A stretch of DNA of 44,761 nucleotides from the NCBI RefSeq assembly GCF_030849505.1, contig NZ_JAUJFI010000027.1, positions 1 to 44,761 of the forward strand, in the 5' to 3' direction. This stretch comes from Azospirillum isscasi (lineage in GTDB: Bacteria > Pseudomonadota > Alphaproteobacteria > Azospirillales > Azospirillaceae). Of the stretch, positions 15,797 through 27,373 are shown piece after piece (position 1 is the first letter of the stretch; the number at the start of each line of letters is the position of its first letter). The notes under the pieces were generated by a model that ran no database searches, was not told where the DNA came from, and worked only from the letters and a program-made list of their open reading frames with translations. Made by a program: the position numbers and the translations under genes.

Positions 15797-15985
15797 ATGA
15801 CGGATTTTCTCACCGCGCTGGCCCTGGTCCTGGTGATCGAGGGCGTGCTGTACGCGCTGTTTCCGTCCGCGATGCGGCGGATGATCGTCGAAGCGCTGAC
15901 CATGCCGGAAAACCGGCTGCGCGCCGCCGGGTTGGCGGCGGCGATGGCCGGGGTCGGATTCGTCTGGCTTCTGCGGGGCGCCTGA
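15797..15985 (+). CDS. DUF2065 family small membrane protein
   Basis: A 62-residue protein beginning MTDFLTALALVLVIEGVLYALFPSAM and ending in GVGFVWLLRGA, with two membrane helices (about 3-21 and 42-59). This is the DUF2065 family, regularly found next to hflK-hflC in proteobacteria; an accessory role in that complex is inferred from neighbourhood only. The RMIVEALTMPENRLRAAGL stretch between the helices is the conserved part. The start is set by matching the family N-terminus. Confidence 0.88.
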   Translation: MTDFLTALALVLVIEGVLYALFPSAMRRMIVEALTMPENRLRAAGLAAAMAGVGFVWLLRGA

Positions 15986-16243
15986 CGCCCTTTGCCGCGT
16001 GCGCGTCGCTGGACCGCGCCGCCATTTTCCGGCCATACTCGGTTTCCTATACTCGCGCGTCCTCCGTTGCGGATCGGCCCCGTGCGCGTTCGCTTGAAGC
16101 GGCGCCGCGCGCGGCCTACATCCGGCAAACGGATCGGCGAAGCGCCCCCTCGGACCCGGATTCCCGACGGAATCCGCGGGCCGATCGGAACAGATGGCCG
16201 ATTGGAACAAGAAGGTGCCGGACATCCGGCAGGGAGAGCTGAG

Positions 16244-17773
16244 TTGAACCCGAACCACCCCATCCACCGCGCCGATTTTGGCCGCCGGCTGCGCGTCGTG
16301 CCGCTGATCGCCGCTCTCCTGTTGGGGCTGTCCGCCGCCGTCGGCACCCCCGCCATGGCCCAGTCGCGCCCGGCGCCGACCAGCTTCGCCGACCTGTCGG
16401 AAAAGCTGCTGCCCGCCGTGGTCAACATCTCCACCAGCCAGGCGGTGCCGCAGCGCCAGCAGGGCGCCCGCCCCGAGCTGCCGCAGTTCCCGCCGGGCTC
16501 GCCGTTCGAGGAGTTCTTCCGCGACTTCTTCGACCGCCAGCAGCAGGACCAGCCGCAGCAGCCGCGCAAGTCCACCTCGCTCGGCTCCGGCTTCATCATC
16601 GACGCCAAGAACGGCTATGTGGTCACCAACAACCACGTCATCCAGGACGCCGACGAGATCACCGTCATCCTGCAGGACGACACCAACATCAAGGCGGAGC
16701 TGATCGGCAAGGACCCGAAGACCGACGTCGCCCTGCTGAAGATCAACACGAACCACCCGCTGGTCGCCGTTCCCTTCGGCGATTCGGACGCGATGCGCGT
16801 GGGCGACTGGGTGCTGGCCATCGGCAACCCGTTCGGCCTGGGCGGCTCGGTCACCGCCGGCATCATCTCGGCCCGCCAGCGCGACATCAACGCCGGCCCC
16901 TACGACGACTTCCTGCAGACCGACGCCTCGATCAACCGCGGCAACTCCGGCGGCCCGATGTTCAACCTGAACGGCGAGGTCATCGGCATCAACACGGCGA
17001 TCTTCTCGCCGTCGGGCGGCTCGGTCGGCATCGGCTTCGCCATCCCGTCCAACCTCGCCAAGCAGGTGGTGGCGCAGCTCCGCGAATACGGCAAGACCCG
17101 CCGCGGCTGGCTGGGCGTGCGCATCCAGGGCGTGACCCCGGAGATCGCCGAGAGCCTGGGGCTTCAGGGCCACAAGGGCGCGCTGGTCGCCTCCGTCACC
17201 CCGAACGGCCCGGCAGCCAAGGCCGGCATCCAGGCGGGCGACGTGGTGACCAAGTTCGACGGCAAGGAAATCAACGAGATGCGCCGCCTGCCGCGCGTCG
17301 TCGCCGAAACGCCGATCGACAAGGCCGTCCCGATCGAGGTGTGGCGCAAGGGCAAGTCCCAGCAGCTCCAGGTGAAGGTGGGCGAGCTTGAGGCCGCCGA
17401 GGAATCCGGCCTTCTCGCCGCCAATCCGGACGAGCAGCGCCGCCAGCCGCAGCAGGCCCCGGCCCAGAAGCCGACCGAGACGCTGGGCCTGAAGCTGACC
17501 AACATCACGCCGGAGCTGCGCCAGCAGTTCGAGATCAAGCCCGAGCTGAAGGGCGTGGTGGTGACCGAGGTGGCGGGCAACTCCACCGCATCGGAAAAGG
17601 GCATCCGCGCCGGCGACGTCATCATCGAGGTCGGCCAGGAGGAGGTCCGCAAGCCGGAAGACGTGACCTCGAAGATCCAGAAGGCCAAGGAGCAGGGCAA
17701 GAAGTCCATCCTGCTTCTGGTGGACCGTCACGGCGACCTGCGCTTCGTCGCCATCCCGCTCAGCCAGGGCTGA
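16244..17773 (+). CDS. degP: Do family periplasmic serine protease/chaperone (DegP/MucD-like)
   Basis: A 509-residue protease for damaged envelope proteins. It has a signal peptide (FGRRLRVVPLIAALLLGLSAAVGTPAMA), a Q-linker rich in Gln and Pro (about 65-108), then a trypsin-like domain with catalytic His131 (TNNHVI), Asp161 (KTDVALL) and Ser235 (GNSGGP). Two PDZ domains follow (about 280-385 and 405-500). The chosen start is TTG at 16244, with AGGGAG seven bases upstream; any earlier start adds low-complexity sequence with no family match. It lies downstream of hflK-hflC-DUF2065, so the block as a whole serves envelope protein quality control. A 258-base gap with no visible gene precedes it. 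Confidence 0.94.
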   Translation: MNPNHPIHRADFGRRLRVVPLIAALLLGLSAAVGTPAMAQSRPAPTSFADLSEKLLPAVVNISTSQAVPQRQQGARPELPQFPPGSPFEEFFRDFFDRQQQDQPQQPRKSTSLGSGFIIDAKNGYVVTNNHVIQDADEITVILQDDTNIKAELIGKDPKTDVALLKINTNHPLVAVPFGDSDAMRVGDWVLAIGNPFGLGGSVTAGIISARQRDINAGPYDDFLQTDASINRGNSGGPMFNLNGEVIGINTAIFSPSGGSVGIGFAIPSNLAKQVVAQLREYGKTRRGWLGVRIQGVTPEIAESLGLQGHKGALVASVTPNGPAAKAGIQAGDVVTKFDGKEINEMRRLPRVVAETPIDKAVPIEVWRKGKSQQLQVKVGELEAAEESGLLAANPDEQRRQPQQAPAQKPTETLGLKLTNITPELRQQFEIKPELKGVVVTEVAGNSTASEKGIRAGDVIIEVGQEEVRKPEDVTSKIQKAKEQGKKSILLLVDRHGDLRFVAIPLSQG

Positions 17774-17793
17774 CCGGGGCGCTGCCGAAACGG

Positions 17794-17832
17794 AAACGGC
17801 ACCGGTGGGAAACCGCCGGTGCCGTTTTTTCT
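17794..17832 (+). terminator. Rho-independent terminator after degP
   Basis: AAACGGCACCGG (17794-17805) pairs perfectly with CCGGTGCCGTTT (17816-17827); TTTTTTCTTT follows. It closes the protease gene and also lies just beyond the 3' end of the convergent serB. Confidence 0.92.
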
Positions 17833-17856
17833 TTGTGAGGTTGCGGTGGTGGGCGA

Positions 17857-18768
17857 TCAGCCCTCCACGAACTCCCCGATCCGGTAGCCTTGGGCGAACA
17901 GCAGGGCGGTCAGGTCGCCGTGGTCCACGCGGGCGCGGGCCTGGGCGGCCACGGTCGGCTTGGCGTGATAGGCCACACCCAGCCCGGCGGCCAGCAGCAT
18001 CGGCAGGTCGTTGGCGCCGTCGCCCACGGCCATGGTCTCGACGGTCGGGACATGGCGCTCCCCGGCGTAGGCCAGCAGGGCTTCCAGCTTGCTGTCCTTG
18101 TCCAGGATCGGCTCCGTGACCGCGCCGGTCATGACGCCGTTCACCACCTCCAGCACGTTGCCGCGGTCGTCGTCGAAGCCGACCCAGCTCCGCACCCGCT
18201 CGGTGAAGCAGCGGAAGCCGCCGGAGACGAGGACGCAGGTGGCGCCGTTGGCGCGCATGGTGGCGACCAGCGTCCGGGCCCCCGGCATCAGGGTGGCGCG
18301 CTGCCACACCTCGTCGATGACGCTTTCGTTCAGGCCCTTCAGCAGGGCGACCCGCTCGCGCACCGCGCCCTTGAAGTCGATCTCGCCGTTCATGGCGCGG
18401 GCGGTGATCGCGGCGATGTGGTCCTTCAGCCCCACATAGTCGCCCAGCTCGTCCAGCATCTCCTGCTCGATGATGGTCGATTCCATGTCGGCGACCAGCA
18501 GGCGCTTCTTCCGGTTGGCCGGCTTCTGGGCGATGACGTCCACGGAAAGGCCGTCCGCTGCGAGACCGGCCAGAGCGCGGCGCACCGCGGCCTCCGCCTG
18601 CTCGGGCACCAGCCCTTCCTCGGCGATGTCGCAGGCGCGGCCCGGCGCCAGCCAGTCCGGCTTGCCGGTGTCGGCGCCAAGAGCGGTCAGAGAGGCGCGG
18701 GCGGCCTGCACGGCCTGCTCGTCGAGAACGGCGGAGGCGGCGGCGATCAGCGTAACGACAGCGCTCAT
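17857..18768 (-). CDS. serB: Phosphoserine phosphatase
   Basis: SerB makes serine from phosphoserine, the last step of the phosphorylated serine pathway. The 303-residue product has an N-terminal ACT-like regulatory region (about 1-85) and a HAD-superfamily catalytic domain. HAD motif I appears as VADMESTIIEQE rather than the textbook DxDST: the nucleophile Asp is in ADMEST, with Met-Glu following, as in many alphaproteobacterial SerB proteins. Motif II is VLVSGGFRCFTE, and motifs III/IV are in DKDSK and AVGDGANDLPML. The ATG at 18768 gives the usual start MSAVVTLIAA. It is a single minus-strand gene. Confidence 0.95.
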   Translation of the reverse strand: MSAVVTLIAAASAVLDEQAVQAARASLTALGADTGKPDWLAPGRACDIAEEGLVPEQAEAAVRRALAGLAADGLSVDVIAQKPANRKKRLLVADMESTIIEQEMLDELGDYVGLKDHIAAITARAMNGEIDFKGAVRERVALLKGLNESVIDEVWQRATLMPGARTLVATMRANGATCVLVSGGFRCFTERVRSWVGFDDDRGNVLEVVNGVMTGAVTEPILDKDSKLEALLAYAGERHVPTVETMAVGDGANDLPMLLAAGLGVAYHAKPTVAAQARARVDHGDLTALLFAQGYRIGEFVEG

Positions 18769-18915
18769 GGCGGGCGATCCTGGAGAAGCCTTGGGGGAGG
18801 GCGCGCGCGCTCCGTACCACAGCCGGGGCACTCCGCCAACCGTTGTAGACAATCCGCGCCGGGGACCCATTCGTCCGCCGCCGCGTTCCGGCTCAAATCA
18901 CGGGAGGGTCTGTCC

Positions 18916-19404
18916 ATGCTTCAGCGGCGCTCCATCCTGCTCATCCCGTCGGCTCTGGCAACCACCCTGATCCTGGCCGGTTGCGGCACCGGGACCGATC
19001 TGGCGCAGCGCCCGCCGCCCGGCTATGTCGGCGACGTGGCGGCCCGCGTGGCGGCGGTGGATTGGGCGCAGGCCCGCCCCGTGACGGTCGAGCTGGCCGA
19101 ATTCGCCTTCCAGCCCGAACATCTGGCCTTCGAGCAGGGGGTGCCCTACCGCCTGACGCTGGAGAATCGCGGGAACGTCGCACACACCTTCACCTCGGAA
19201 GGCTTCTTCAAGGCCATCGCGGTGCGGCGGGTCACCACCCCGCAGGGACCGGTCGACACGCCGGCCCTGGTCAATCTGGAGATCCCCGCCGGCCAGACCG
19301 ACGTGGTGGAGTTTGTGCCCGTCCAGGCCGGCACTTACGCGCTGGCCTGCCACGAGCCGCTCCACAGCAGCTTCGGCATGACCGGGACGATCGCGGTTCG
19401 CTGA
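18916..19404 (+). CDS. Cupredoxin-like lipoprotein
   Basis: A 162-residue exported lipoprotein. The signal sequence ends in a lipobox (LILAGC, Cys23). The rest is a single cupredoxin-type domain, with FQPEHLAFEQGVPYRLTLENRGNVAHTF and the C-terminal pattern CHEPLHSSFGM. His90, Cys145, His150 and Met155 are spaced as the four ligands of a type 1 copper site, so it could bind copper and carry electrons or deliver the metal. The cell location, anchored to a membrane facing the periplasm, follows from the lipobox. It is divergent from serB and sits 81 bases before miaA. The precise family name is uncertain. Confidence 0.85.
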   Translation: MLQRRSILLIPSALATTLILAGCGTGTDLAQRPPPGYVGDVAARVAAVDWAQARPVTVELAEFAFQPEHLAFEQGVPYRLTLENRGNVAHTFTSEGFFKAIAVRRVTTPQGPVDTPALVNLEIPAGQTDVVEFVPVQAGTYALACHEPLHSSFGMTGTIAVR

Positions 19405-19485
19405 CGGGCGTCCCCCGGCGGCCTTGCCAAGGCGAGCCTTCCCCTGCCATACGCTGTTGCCGGAGGAAACCTCAGGCAAGGCGCG

Positions 19486-20478
19486 ATGAATCAGAACAGC
19501 CCGCAGCACCGGGACGTGCCGAACCGGAATGTGGTGGTGATCGGCGGCCCGACGGCGTCGGGCAAGTCGGGCATGGCGCTCGACATCGCGGAGGCGCTGG
19601 ACGGCACCGTCATCAACGCCGACAGCATGCAGCTCTACGCCGAACTGGACGTGCTGACCGCCCGTCCGGGGGCGGAAGATCTGGCGCGCGTGCCGCACCG
19701 GCTTTACGGCACGCTTCCGGCGGCGGAGCGCGGGTCCGCCGCGCGCTGGCGCGACATGGCGCTGGCCGGGATCGCCGAAGCCCACGCCGCGGGGCGCCTG
19801 CCCATCGTGGTCGGCGGCACCGGCCTCTACCTGCGCACCCTCATGGAAGGGTTGAGCGCGGTTCCCGCCGTTCCCGACGAGGTCCGCAAGGCCGCCCACG
19901 TCCGCCTGCGGGAGCTCGGCGGCGCGGCGTTCCGGGAAGAGCTGGTCCGCCGCGACCCGGCCTCGGCCAAGCTGAATCCCGGCGACACCACCCGCCTGAC
20001 CCGCGCCTGGGAGGTGCTGGAGGCCACCGGCCACCCGCTGTCCCACTGGCAGACCCAGCGCGCGGAGGGCGCGCCGGAGGGGCTGGCCTTTTCCGTGCTG
20101 GTGCTCGACCCGCCGCGCGACGCGCTCTACGCCCAATGCGACCGCCGGTTCCGCGTGATGATGGGGCAGGGGGCGCTGGAGGAGGTGCGGCGGTTGGACG
20201 CGCTCGGCCTCGATCCCGATCTGCCGGCGATGAAGGCGCTCGGCGTACCGGAACTGCGCGACCATCTGCGCGGCGCGCTGACGCTGGACGAAGCCATTGC
20301 CCTGGCTCAGCAATCCACACGCCGCTATGCGAAGCGGCAGGTCACATGGTTCCGCCACCAGCTCGCGGCCCGCCCGCCGGCCTCCGCTCTGCATGGCTGC
20401 CATACGATCAATTCGCTCTACTCAAGACCGCTTAGTGAAGCAATACTGACCTATCTTGAAACGACGTTGCGTCGTTGA
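19486..20478 (+). CDS. miaA: tRNA dimethylallyltransferase
   Basis: MiaA adds a dimethylallyl group to A37 of tRNAs that read codons starting with U. The 330-residue protein carries the P-loop GPTASGKSG (about 19-27), the DSMQLYAELDVLTARP substrate loop (about 46-61), PHRLYG, IVVGGTGLYLRTLMEGL (about 108-124) and the C-terminal tRNA-binding region with ALGVPELRDHL and QSTRRYAKRQVTWFR. It is a few residues longer than usual at both ends. The C-terminal tail (YSRPLSEAILTYLETTLRR) is unusual but in frame. The aminotransferase gene begins 18 bases later and may be co-transcribed. Confidence 0.96.
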   Translation: MNQNSPQHRDVPNRNVVVIGGPTASGKSGMALDIAEALDGTVINADSMQLYAELDVLTARPGAEDLARVPHRLYGTLPAAERGSAARWRDMALAGIAEAHAAGRLPIVVGGTGLYLRTLMEGLSAVPAVPDEVRKAAHVRLRELGGAAFREELVRRDPASAKLNPGDTTRLTRAWEVLEATGHPLSHWQTQRAEGAPEGLAFSVLVLDPPRDALYAQCDRRFRVMMGQGALEEVRRLDALGLDPDLPAMKALGVPELRDHLRGALTLDEAIALAQQSTRRYAKRQVTWFRHQLAARPPASALHGCHTINSLYSRPLSEAILTYLETTLRR

Positions 20479-20496
20479 GCCTCAGGAGGATTGAAA

Positions 20497-21711
20497 GTGA
20501 CGGTCGATTGGGGAAATGTGTTCGCCGGCCGCGTCGGCGGCATGACGGCGTCGGAAATCCGGGAACTGCTGAAGCTGATCGACCGGCCCGAGATCATCTC
20601 GTTCGCCGGGGGCATTCCCGACCCCGACTTCTTCCCGACCGCGGCCATCGCCCGCGCCTATGAGAAGATCTTCCAGTCCAACACCGGGGCCGGCGGCGCG
20701 CTTCAGTACACCATCAGCGAGGGCTACACGCCGCTGCGCGAATGGATCTGCGCCTACATGGGCCGCCACGGCATCCAGGCCGGGCTGGACGAGGTGCTGG
20801 TGACCAGCGGGTCGCAGCAGGCGCTGGAGTTCGTGGGCAAGCTGCTGATCGGGCCGGGCGAAAAGATCCTGGTGACCCGCCCCACCTATCTCGGCGCGCT
20901 CCAGGCCTTCTCCCCCTACGAGCCGCAGTATCTCTCCGTCCCCGGCGACGAGGAGGGACCGGAGCTGGCCGCGGTGGAAGCGGCGCTGGAGCAGAAGCCG
21001 AAGTTCTTCTACCTCGTCCCCGATTTCCAGAACCCCAACGGCACCACCGTGTCGCGCGCCCGGCGCGAGGCTTTGCTGGACCTCTGCGCCAAGCACGGCG
21101 TGCCGATCGTCGAGGATGCGGCCTACACCGAGCTGCGCTACGACGGCGAGGCGATCCCGCCCATCGTGGCGCTGGACGCCGCCCGCAACGGCGGCAAGAT
21201 CACCAACGTGATCTATTGCGGCTCCTTCTCCAAGACGATGGTGCCGGCCTTCCGCGTCGGCTGGATCAACGGCCCGGCGGAGGTGATCAACCGGCTGGTG
21301 CTGATGAAGCAGGCCGGCGACCTGCACACCAGCACCATCAACCAGATCGTGCTGCACGACGTGGTGTCGCAGAATTTCGACGCGCACATCCGCCGCCTGC
21401 GCGGAAGCTACAAGGAGCGCCGCGACGCCCTGCTCACCGCGCTGGCCGACTTCGCCCCGGCGGGGGTGACCTGGACCAAGCCGGAAGGCGGCATGTTCGT
21501 GTGGATCGAGCTGCCGGAGGGCACCGACGGAACGGACCTGCTGGCCCGCGCCATCAAGGAAGCCAACGTCGCTTTCGTCCCCGGCTCCGCCTTCCACGCC
21601 GACCGGTCGGGTAAGAACACGCTGCGCCTCAGCTTCTCCAACAACAACCCGGAGCGCATCCGCGAGGGCATCCGCCGCCTCTGCGGCCTGCTTCAGGCGG
21701 TCGCGGCGTAA
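20497..21711 (+). CDS. PLP-dependent class I/II aminotransferase (LysN/2-aminoadipate type)
   Basis: A 404-residue fold-type I aminotransferase. Marks: ISFAGGIPDPDFFP near the start, LQYTISEGYTPLREWI, TSGSQQALEFVGKLLI, PDFQNPNGTTVS (Asn and Pro of the PLP pocket), the ring-stacking VEDAAYTELRY and the Schiff-base Lys in CGSFSKTMVPAFRVGW. This subgroup includes 2-aminoadipate aminotransferases and broad enzymes acting on aromatic or branched-chain amino acids. Its place directly before ilvB suggests, without proving, a role in the last transamination of valine, isoleucine or leucine. GTG at 20497 is chosen because AGGAGG stands seven bases upstream; a TTG two codons earlier is too close. Confidence 0.88.
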   Translation: MTVDWGNVFAGRVGGMTASEIRELLKLIDRPEIISFAGGIPDPDFFPTAAIARAYEKIFQSNTGAGGALQYTISEGYTPLREWICAYMGRHGIQAGLDEVLVTSGSQQALEFVGKLLIGPGEKILVTRPTYLGALQAFSPYEPQYLSVPGDEEGPELAAVEAALEQKPKFFYLVPDFQNPNGTTVSRARREALLDLCAKHGVPIVEDAAYTELRYDGEAIPPIVALDAARNGGKITNVIYCGSFSKTMVPAFRVGWINGPAEVINRLVLMKQAGDLHTSTINQIVLHDVVSQNFDAHIRRLRGSYKERRDALLTALADFAPAGVTWTKPEGGMFVWIELPEGTDGTDLLARAIKEANVAFVPGSAFHADRSGKNTLRLSFSNNNPERIREGIRRLCGLLQAVAA

Positions 21712-21731
21712 CCCTCCGCCGGCCCTTGCGC

Positions 21732-21766
21732 AACGGCCTGCCTCCGCACCCGCGGGGCAGGCCGTT
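21732..21766 (+). other. Stable hairpin in the 306-base gap before ilvB
   Basis: AACGGCCTGCC (21732-21742) pairs with GGCAGGCCGTT (21756-21766) around a 13-base loop. It has no T-run, so it may end the aminotransferase transcript only with Rho or may simply protect its 3' end. The rest of this gap holds a likely ilvB promoter (21868-21897) and a short GGGG-ATAA-CCCC hairpin followed by TTGTTTT (21920-21937). I see no clear Ile/Val/Leu-rich leader peptide. Confidence 0.6.
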
Positions 21767-21867
21767 CGCGTTTGCGGGCCGGCTTTGCGGGGAAGGCGGT
21801 CTTTCCAGCTTGCGAAATATTTGGAAAAACTGCGGCAAAAAATCTTTTCGATCATTCGCAAAATGGG

Positions 21868-21897
21868 TTGACCGGAGACCGGCGGATTGTCTAGTTT
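21868..21897 (+). promoter_or_regulatory. Putative sigma-70 promoter of the ilvB operon
   Basis: TTGACC, an 18-base spacer and TAGTTT, about 120 bases before the ilvB start. The -35 element matches five of six consensus bases. If real, ilvB-ilvH can be expressed apart from the aminotransferase and has a leader long enough for control. Confidence 0.5.
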
Positions 21898-22017
21898 GCC
21901 GGTCCCGGCCTTCGCCTTTGGGGATAACCCCTTGTTTTCCCTGTTGGCCGCGCCGGGGTTTGAGAAGGAACAGGGCCGCCCGTGAAATGAGGGGCCCCCA
22001 TTGGAAGGTCGTGAGCT

Positions 22018-23781
<1,764 letters not shown>

Positions 23782-23831
23782 TCGCGGCGACCAAGACGAA
23801 CGGTTGAAGGCCCTCTGGCGGAGTACGGATC

Positions 23832-24338
23832 GTGGAAGACAAGATCGAAAAGCACACCATCGCCGTGCTGGTGGACAATGAGCCGGGCGTGCTGGCGCGC
23901 GTCATCGGCCTGTTCTCGGGCCGCGGCTACAACATCGAAAGCCTGACGGTGGCGGAGGTGAACAACGCCGACCACCTGTCGCGCATCACGCTCGTCACCT
24001 CCGGCACCCGCATGGTGGTGGAGCAGATCAAGGCCCAGCTCGACCGCCTCGTCCCGGTGCACAAGGTGCACGATTTGACGGACGAGGGGCCGTCGGTGGA
24101 GCGCGAACTGGCGCTGGTGAAGGTCGCCGGCACCGGTGACCGCCGCATCGAGGCGCTGCGTCTGGCCGACATCTTCAAGGCGAAGGTGGTGGACGCCACC
24201 CTGACCTCCTTCGTGTTCGAACTGACCGGCACGACGGCGGAGGTGGACGACTTCGTCGGGCTGATGGCCCAGCTCGGCCTCGTCGAGGCCAGCCGCACCG
24301 GCGTCGTCGCCATGTCCAAGGGCGCTGCCGGGTTCTAA
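23832..24338 (+). CDS. ilvH: Acetolactate synthase, small (regulatory) subunit
   Basis: A 168-residue regulatory subunit that activates the large subunit and confers valine feedback inhibition. The N-terminal ACT domain is clear: HTIAVLVDNEPGVLARVIGLFSGRGYNIESLTVAEV (read in two parts, residues 6-41), followed by the second half typical of IlvH with RELALVKV and VVDATLTSFVFELTG. The start codon is GTG at 23832. The stop TAA lies inside the left arm of a 12-bp palindrome (24334-24361). Confidence 0.97.
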   Translation: MEDKIEKHTIAVLVDNEPGVLARVIGLFSGRGYNIESLTVAEVNNADHLSRITLVTSGTRMVVEQIKAQLDRLVPVHKVHDLTDEGPSVERELALVKVAGTGDRRIEALRLADIFKAKVVDATLTSFVFELTGTTAEVDDFVGLMAQLGLVEASRTGVVAMSKGAAGF

Positions 24339-24361
24339 AGCGAACTTCCGTTCGCTTTAGA
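24334..24361. repeat. Palindrome overlapping the ilvH stop codon (TCTAAAGCGAAC family)
   Basis: TCTAAAGCGAAC (24334-24345) pairs with GTTCGCTTTAGA (24350-24361) around TTCC. The core arms are identical to those at 3258-3293, with a different loop. The ilvH TAA lies in the left arm. Without a T-run it is not a classic terminator, but it may end or protect the ilvBH transcript. Confidence 0.9.
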
Positions 24362-24426
24362 CTCATATCGCCTCATTCGCCGGCGGGTTTCGGTCGCTTG
24401 GGCGACCGGGACCGCCGTCGCGGTCC

Positions 24427-24448
24427 AAAGCGGATCGCAATCCGCTTT
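24427..24448. repeat. Related small palindrome between ilvH and the toxin-antitoxin pair
   Basis: AAAGCGGAT (24427-24435) pairs with ATCCGCTTT (24440-24448) around CGCA. It shares the AAAGCG/CGCTTT ends with the palindrome 66 bases upstream, so it is probably a relative. It lies about 70 bases before the antitoxin start and could also serve as its operator. Confidence 0.7.
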
Positions 24449-24517
24449 AAGGGCTGGCTCGCGGAGCCGCCCGTTCTCGGATAGGATGAACGGGCGGTTG
24501 CGCGCCAGGAGTCGGTC

Positions 24518-24753
24518 ATGAAGATGCTCTCCATCGAAGAAGCCCGGGATCAGCTCGCCAAGCTCGTCGAAGAGGCGCAGCGCGGCGAGGAGATCGTCCT
24601 GACGGAGAACGGGACGGCGGTGGCCCGTCTGGTGCCGCACGCCGCCGCGGCCGATGGACGCCGCGCCGCCGCCGATGCCCTGCGCCGCAGGATGCGCGAA
24701 GGGTTCGACCTCGGTGGCCGGGACTGGAGCCGTGAGGACCTGCACGGGCACCG

Positions 24754-24757
<4 letters not shown>
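24518..24757 (+). CDS. Phd/YefM-type antitoxin
   Basis: A 79-residue antitoxin. Residues 1-42 match the Phd/YefM DNA-binding fold: MKMLSIEEARDQLAKLVEEA, then GEEIVLTENGTAVARLVP. The Arg/Asp-rich tail (about 45-79) would wrap the toxin. Such proteins repress their own operon and neutralise a partner toxin. The stop overlaps the start of the PIN gene by ATGA, as is usual in such pairs. Confidence 0.9.
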
Positions 24758-26282
<1,525 letters not shown>

Positions 26283-26304
26283 TCGGTTCCTGGATCGGGA
26301 ATGG

Positions 26305-26337
26305 AAAAGCGCGCCGCGAGGCGCGCTTTTTCGTTTT
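26305..26337 (+). terminator. Rho-independent terminator after ilvC
   Basis: AAAAGCGCGCC (26305-26315) pairs with GGCGCGCTTTT (26320-26330) around GCGA, followed by TCGTTTT. It ends the ilv region. Confidence 0.92.
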
Positions 26338-26359
26338 GGGAGGGACGCGCCGCCGTCGC

Positions 26360-26511
26360 TTGCCCCCCTCCCGACCTTCCCCCGCTGCGCAGGGGGAGGA
26401 GTCCGACTCCCTCCCCTGCGTCAGCTCTCGCGCAAACCAAAGGTTTGCGCTGACGCGGCAGGCGGACCGAAGGTGCGCCGAGAGCGGGGGAGGGTCAGGG
26501 TGGGGGCAAAA
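26360..26511. repeat. GC-rich intergenic palindrome, copy D, with insert
   Basis: The element runs from TGCCCCCCTCCCGACC to GGGGGAGGGTCAGGGTGGGG. It contains a first hairpin CCCCCGCTGCGCAGGGGG and then CCCTCCCC...GGGGGAGGG. The loop of the second hairpin is replaced by a 62-base structured insert (26424-26485), the same one seen in copy E. It lies between the ilvC terminator and the 3' end of the convergent phoU. Confidence 0.88.
26424..26485. repeat. Nested three-way-junction cassette in copy D
   Basis: The outer stem GCTCTC/GAGAGC encloses hairpin 1, GCGCAAACC-AAA-GGTTTGCGC (26430-26450), the linker TGACGCGGCA (26451-26460) and hairpin 2, GGCGGACC-GAA-GGTGCGCC (26461-26479, one mismatch). 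Copy E has the same parts with different loops. The stems and linker are nearly identical between the two. Confidence 0.85.
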
Positions 26512-26530
26512 CCTCCACATCCCTATGTCG

Positions 26531-27235
26531 TCACACATCCCCCCGCGACCGGTCGGCCTTCGGACGCTCGTCCAGCAACGGCCGTCCGGTGTGCACGAAA
26601 TGCACCACCTCCGCGATGTTGGTCGCGTGGTCGCCGATGCGCTCCAGGCTCTTGGCGATGAACAGAAGGTGCATGTGGGCGGTGAACATCTCCGGCAGGC
26701 GGGCCGCCGACTGGTTGATGCTGTCGCACAGGCTGGTGTACAGCGCGTCCACCTCGTCGTCGGTGCGCCAGACGCGCAGCGCCAGTTCGACGTCGCCGTC
26801 CACATAGGCGTCCACCGCCGTGGTCAGGCGCTGGCGCACCAGACGGCCCAGGTTGGGCAGGGTGCTCATCGCCGGGGATTCGGGGAACTCGGCCACGGCG
26901 ACGGCCCGGCGTGCGGTGTTGGCGGCGTGGTCGCCCACGCGCTCCAGATTGCCGGCGATCTTCAGGGCGGCGATCACCTCGCGCAGGTCGTCGGCCACCG
27001 GCTGGCGCAGCACCAGCATGCGCATGCAGTTCGCCTCGATCTCATGCTCGTAGCTGTCCAGGCGCGCGTCGGACTCCACGATGGCGCGGGCCTGCTCCGG
27101 GTTGCGCTGGGTCAGGCAGGTCAGCGCGCCGTCGAGCTGGGTTTCCGCGGCACCCGCCATCTGCACGATGCTGGCCTTCAGCCGCTTCATGGCGTCTTCG
27201 AACGCGGTGACGATGTGCGGGGCGGAGTGCTTCAT
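26531..27235 (-). CDS. phoU: Phosphate signalling protein PhoU
   Basis: PhoU represses the PhoR-PhoB phosphate response and the PstSCAB importer when phosphate is ample. The 234-residue product has two PhoU helical bundles. Each carries the metal-binding pattern: IAGNLERVGDHAANTAR in the first half and AKSLERIGDHATNIAE in the second. The pst genes that usually precede phoU are not in this window on either side, so it stands alone here. The convergent 3' side holds palindromic repeat copy D. It is divergent from the YqhA-like gene. Confidence 0.96.
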   Translation of the reverse strand: MKHSAPHIVTAFEDAMKRLKASIVQMAGAAETQLDGALTCLTQRNPEQARAIVESDARLDSYEHEIEANCMRMLVLRQPVADDLREVIAALKIAGNLERVGDHAANTARRAVAVAEFPESPAMSTLPNLGRLVRQRLTTAVDAYVDGDVELALRVWRTDDEVDALYTSLCDSINQSAARLPEMFTAHMHLLFIAKSLERIGDHATNIAEVVHFVHTGRPLLDERPKADRSRGDV

Positions 27236-27373
27236 GCGGGCGGGCCTTATCGATGCGGAGACACTTCCCGGCTCCGGAGGCGGGGACGGCCGGGAACGTT
27301 ACAGTCTCGTGGCTCCGCAGGCCAGCCCTCTTCCCGCGGGCCGATCCGGCGGATGCGGCATGGGATAAGGTTG

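Noticed and set aside
16000..16243. Envelope-stress sigma-factor promoter (GGAAC type) before degP
   Set aside because: GGAAC occurs at 16187-16191 and again near 16205, but no matching GTT element is found at the right distance.
21896..21985. 29-codon frame (TTG start) before ilvB as an attenuation leader peptide
   Set aside because: It overlaps the likely -10 element, has no ribosome site and lacks a run of Ile, Val or Leu codons apart from a few scattered leucines.
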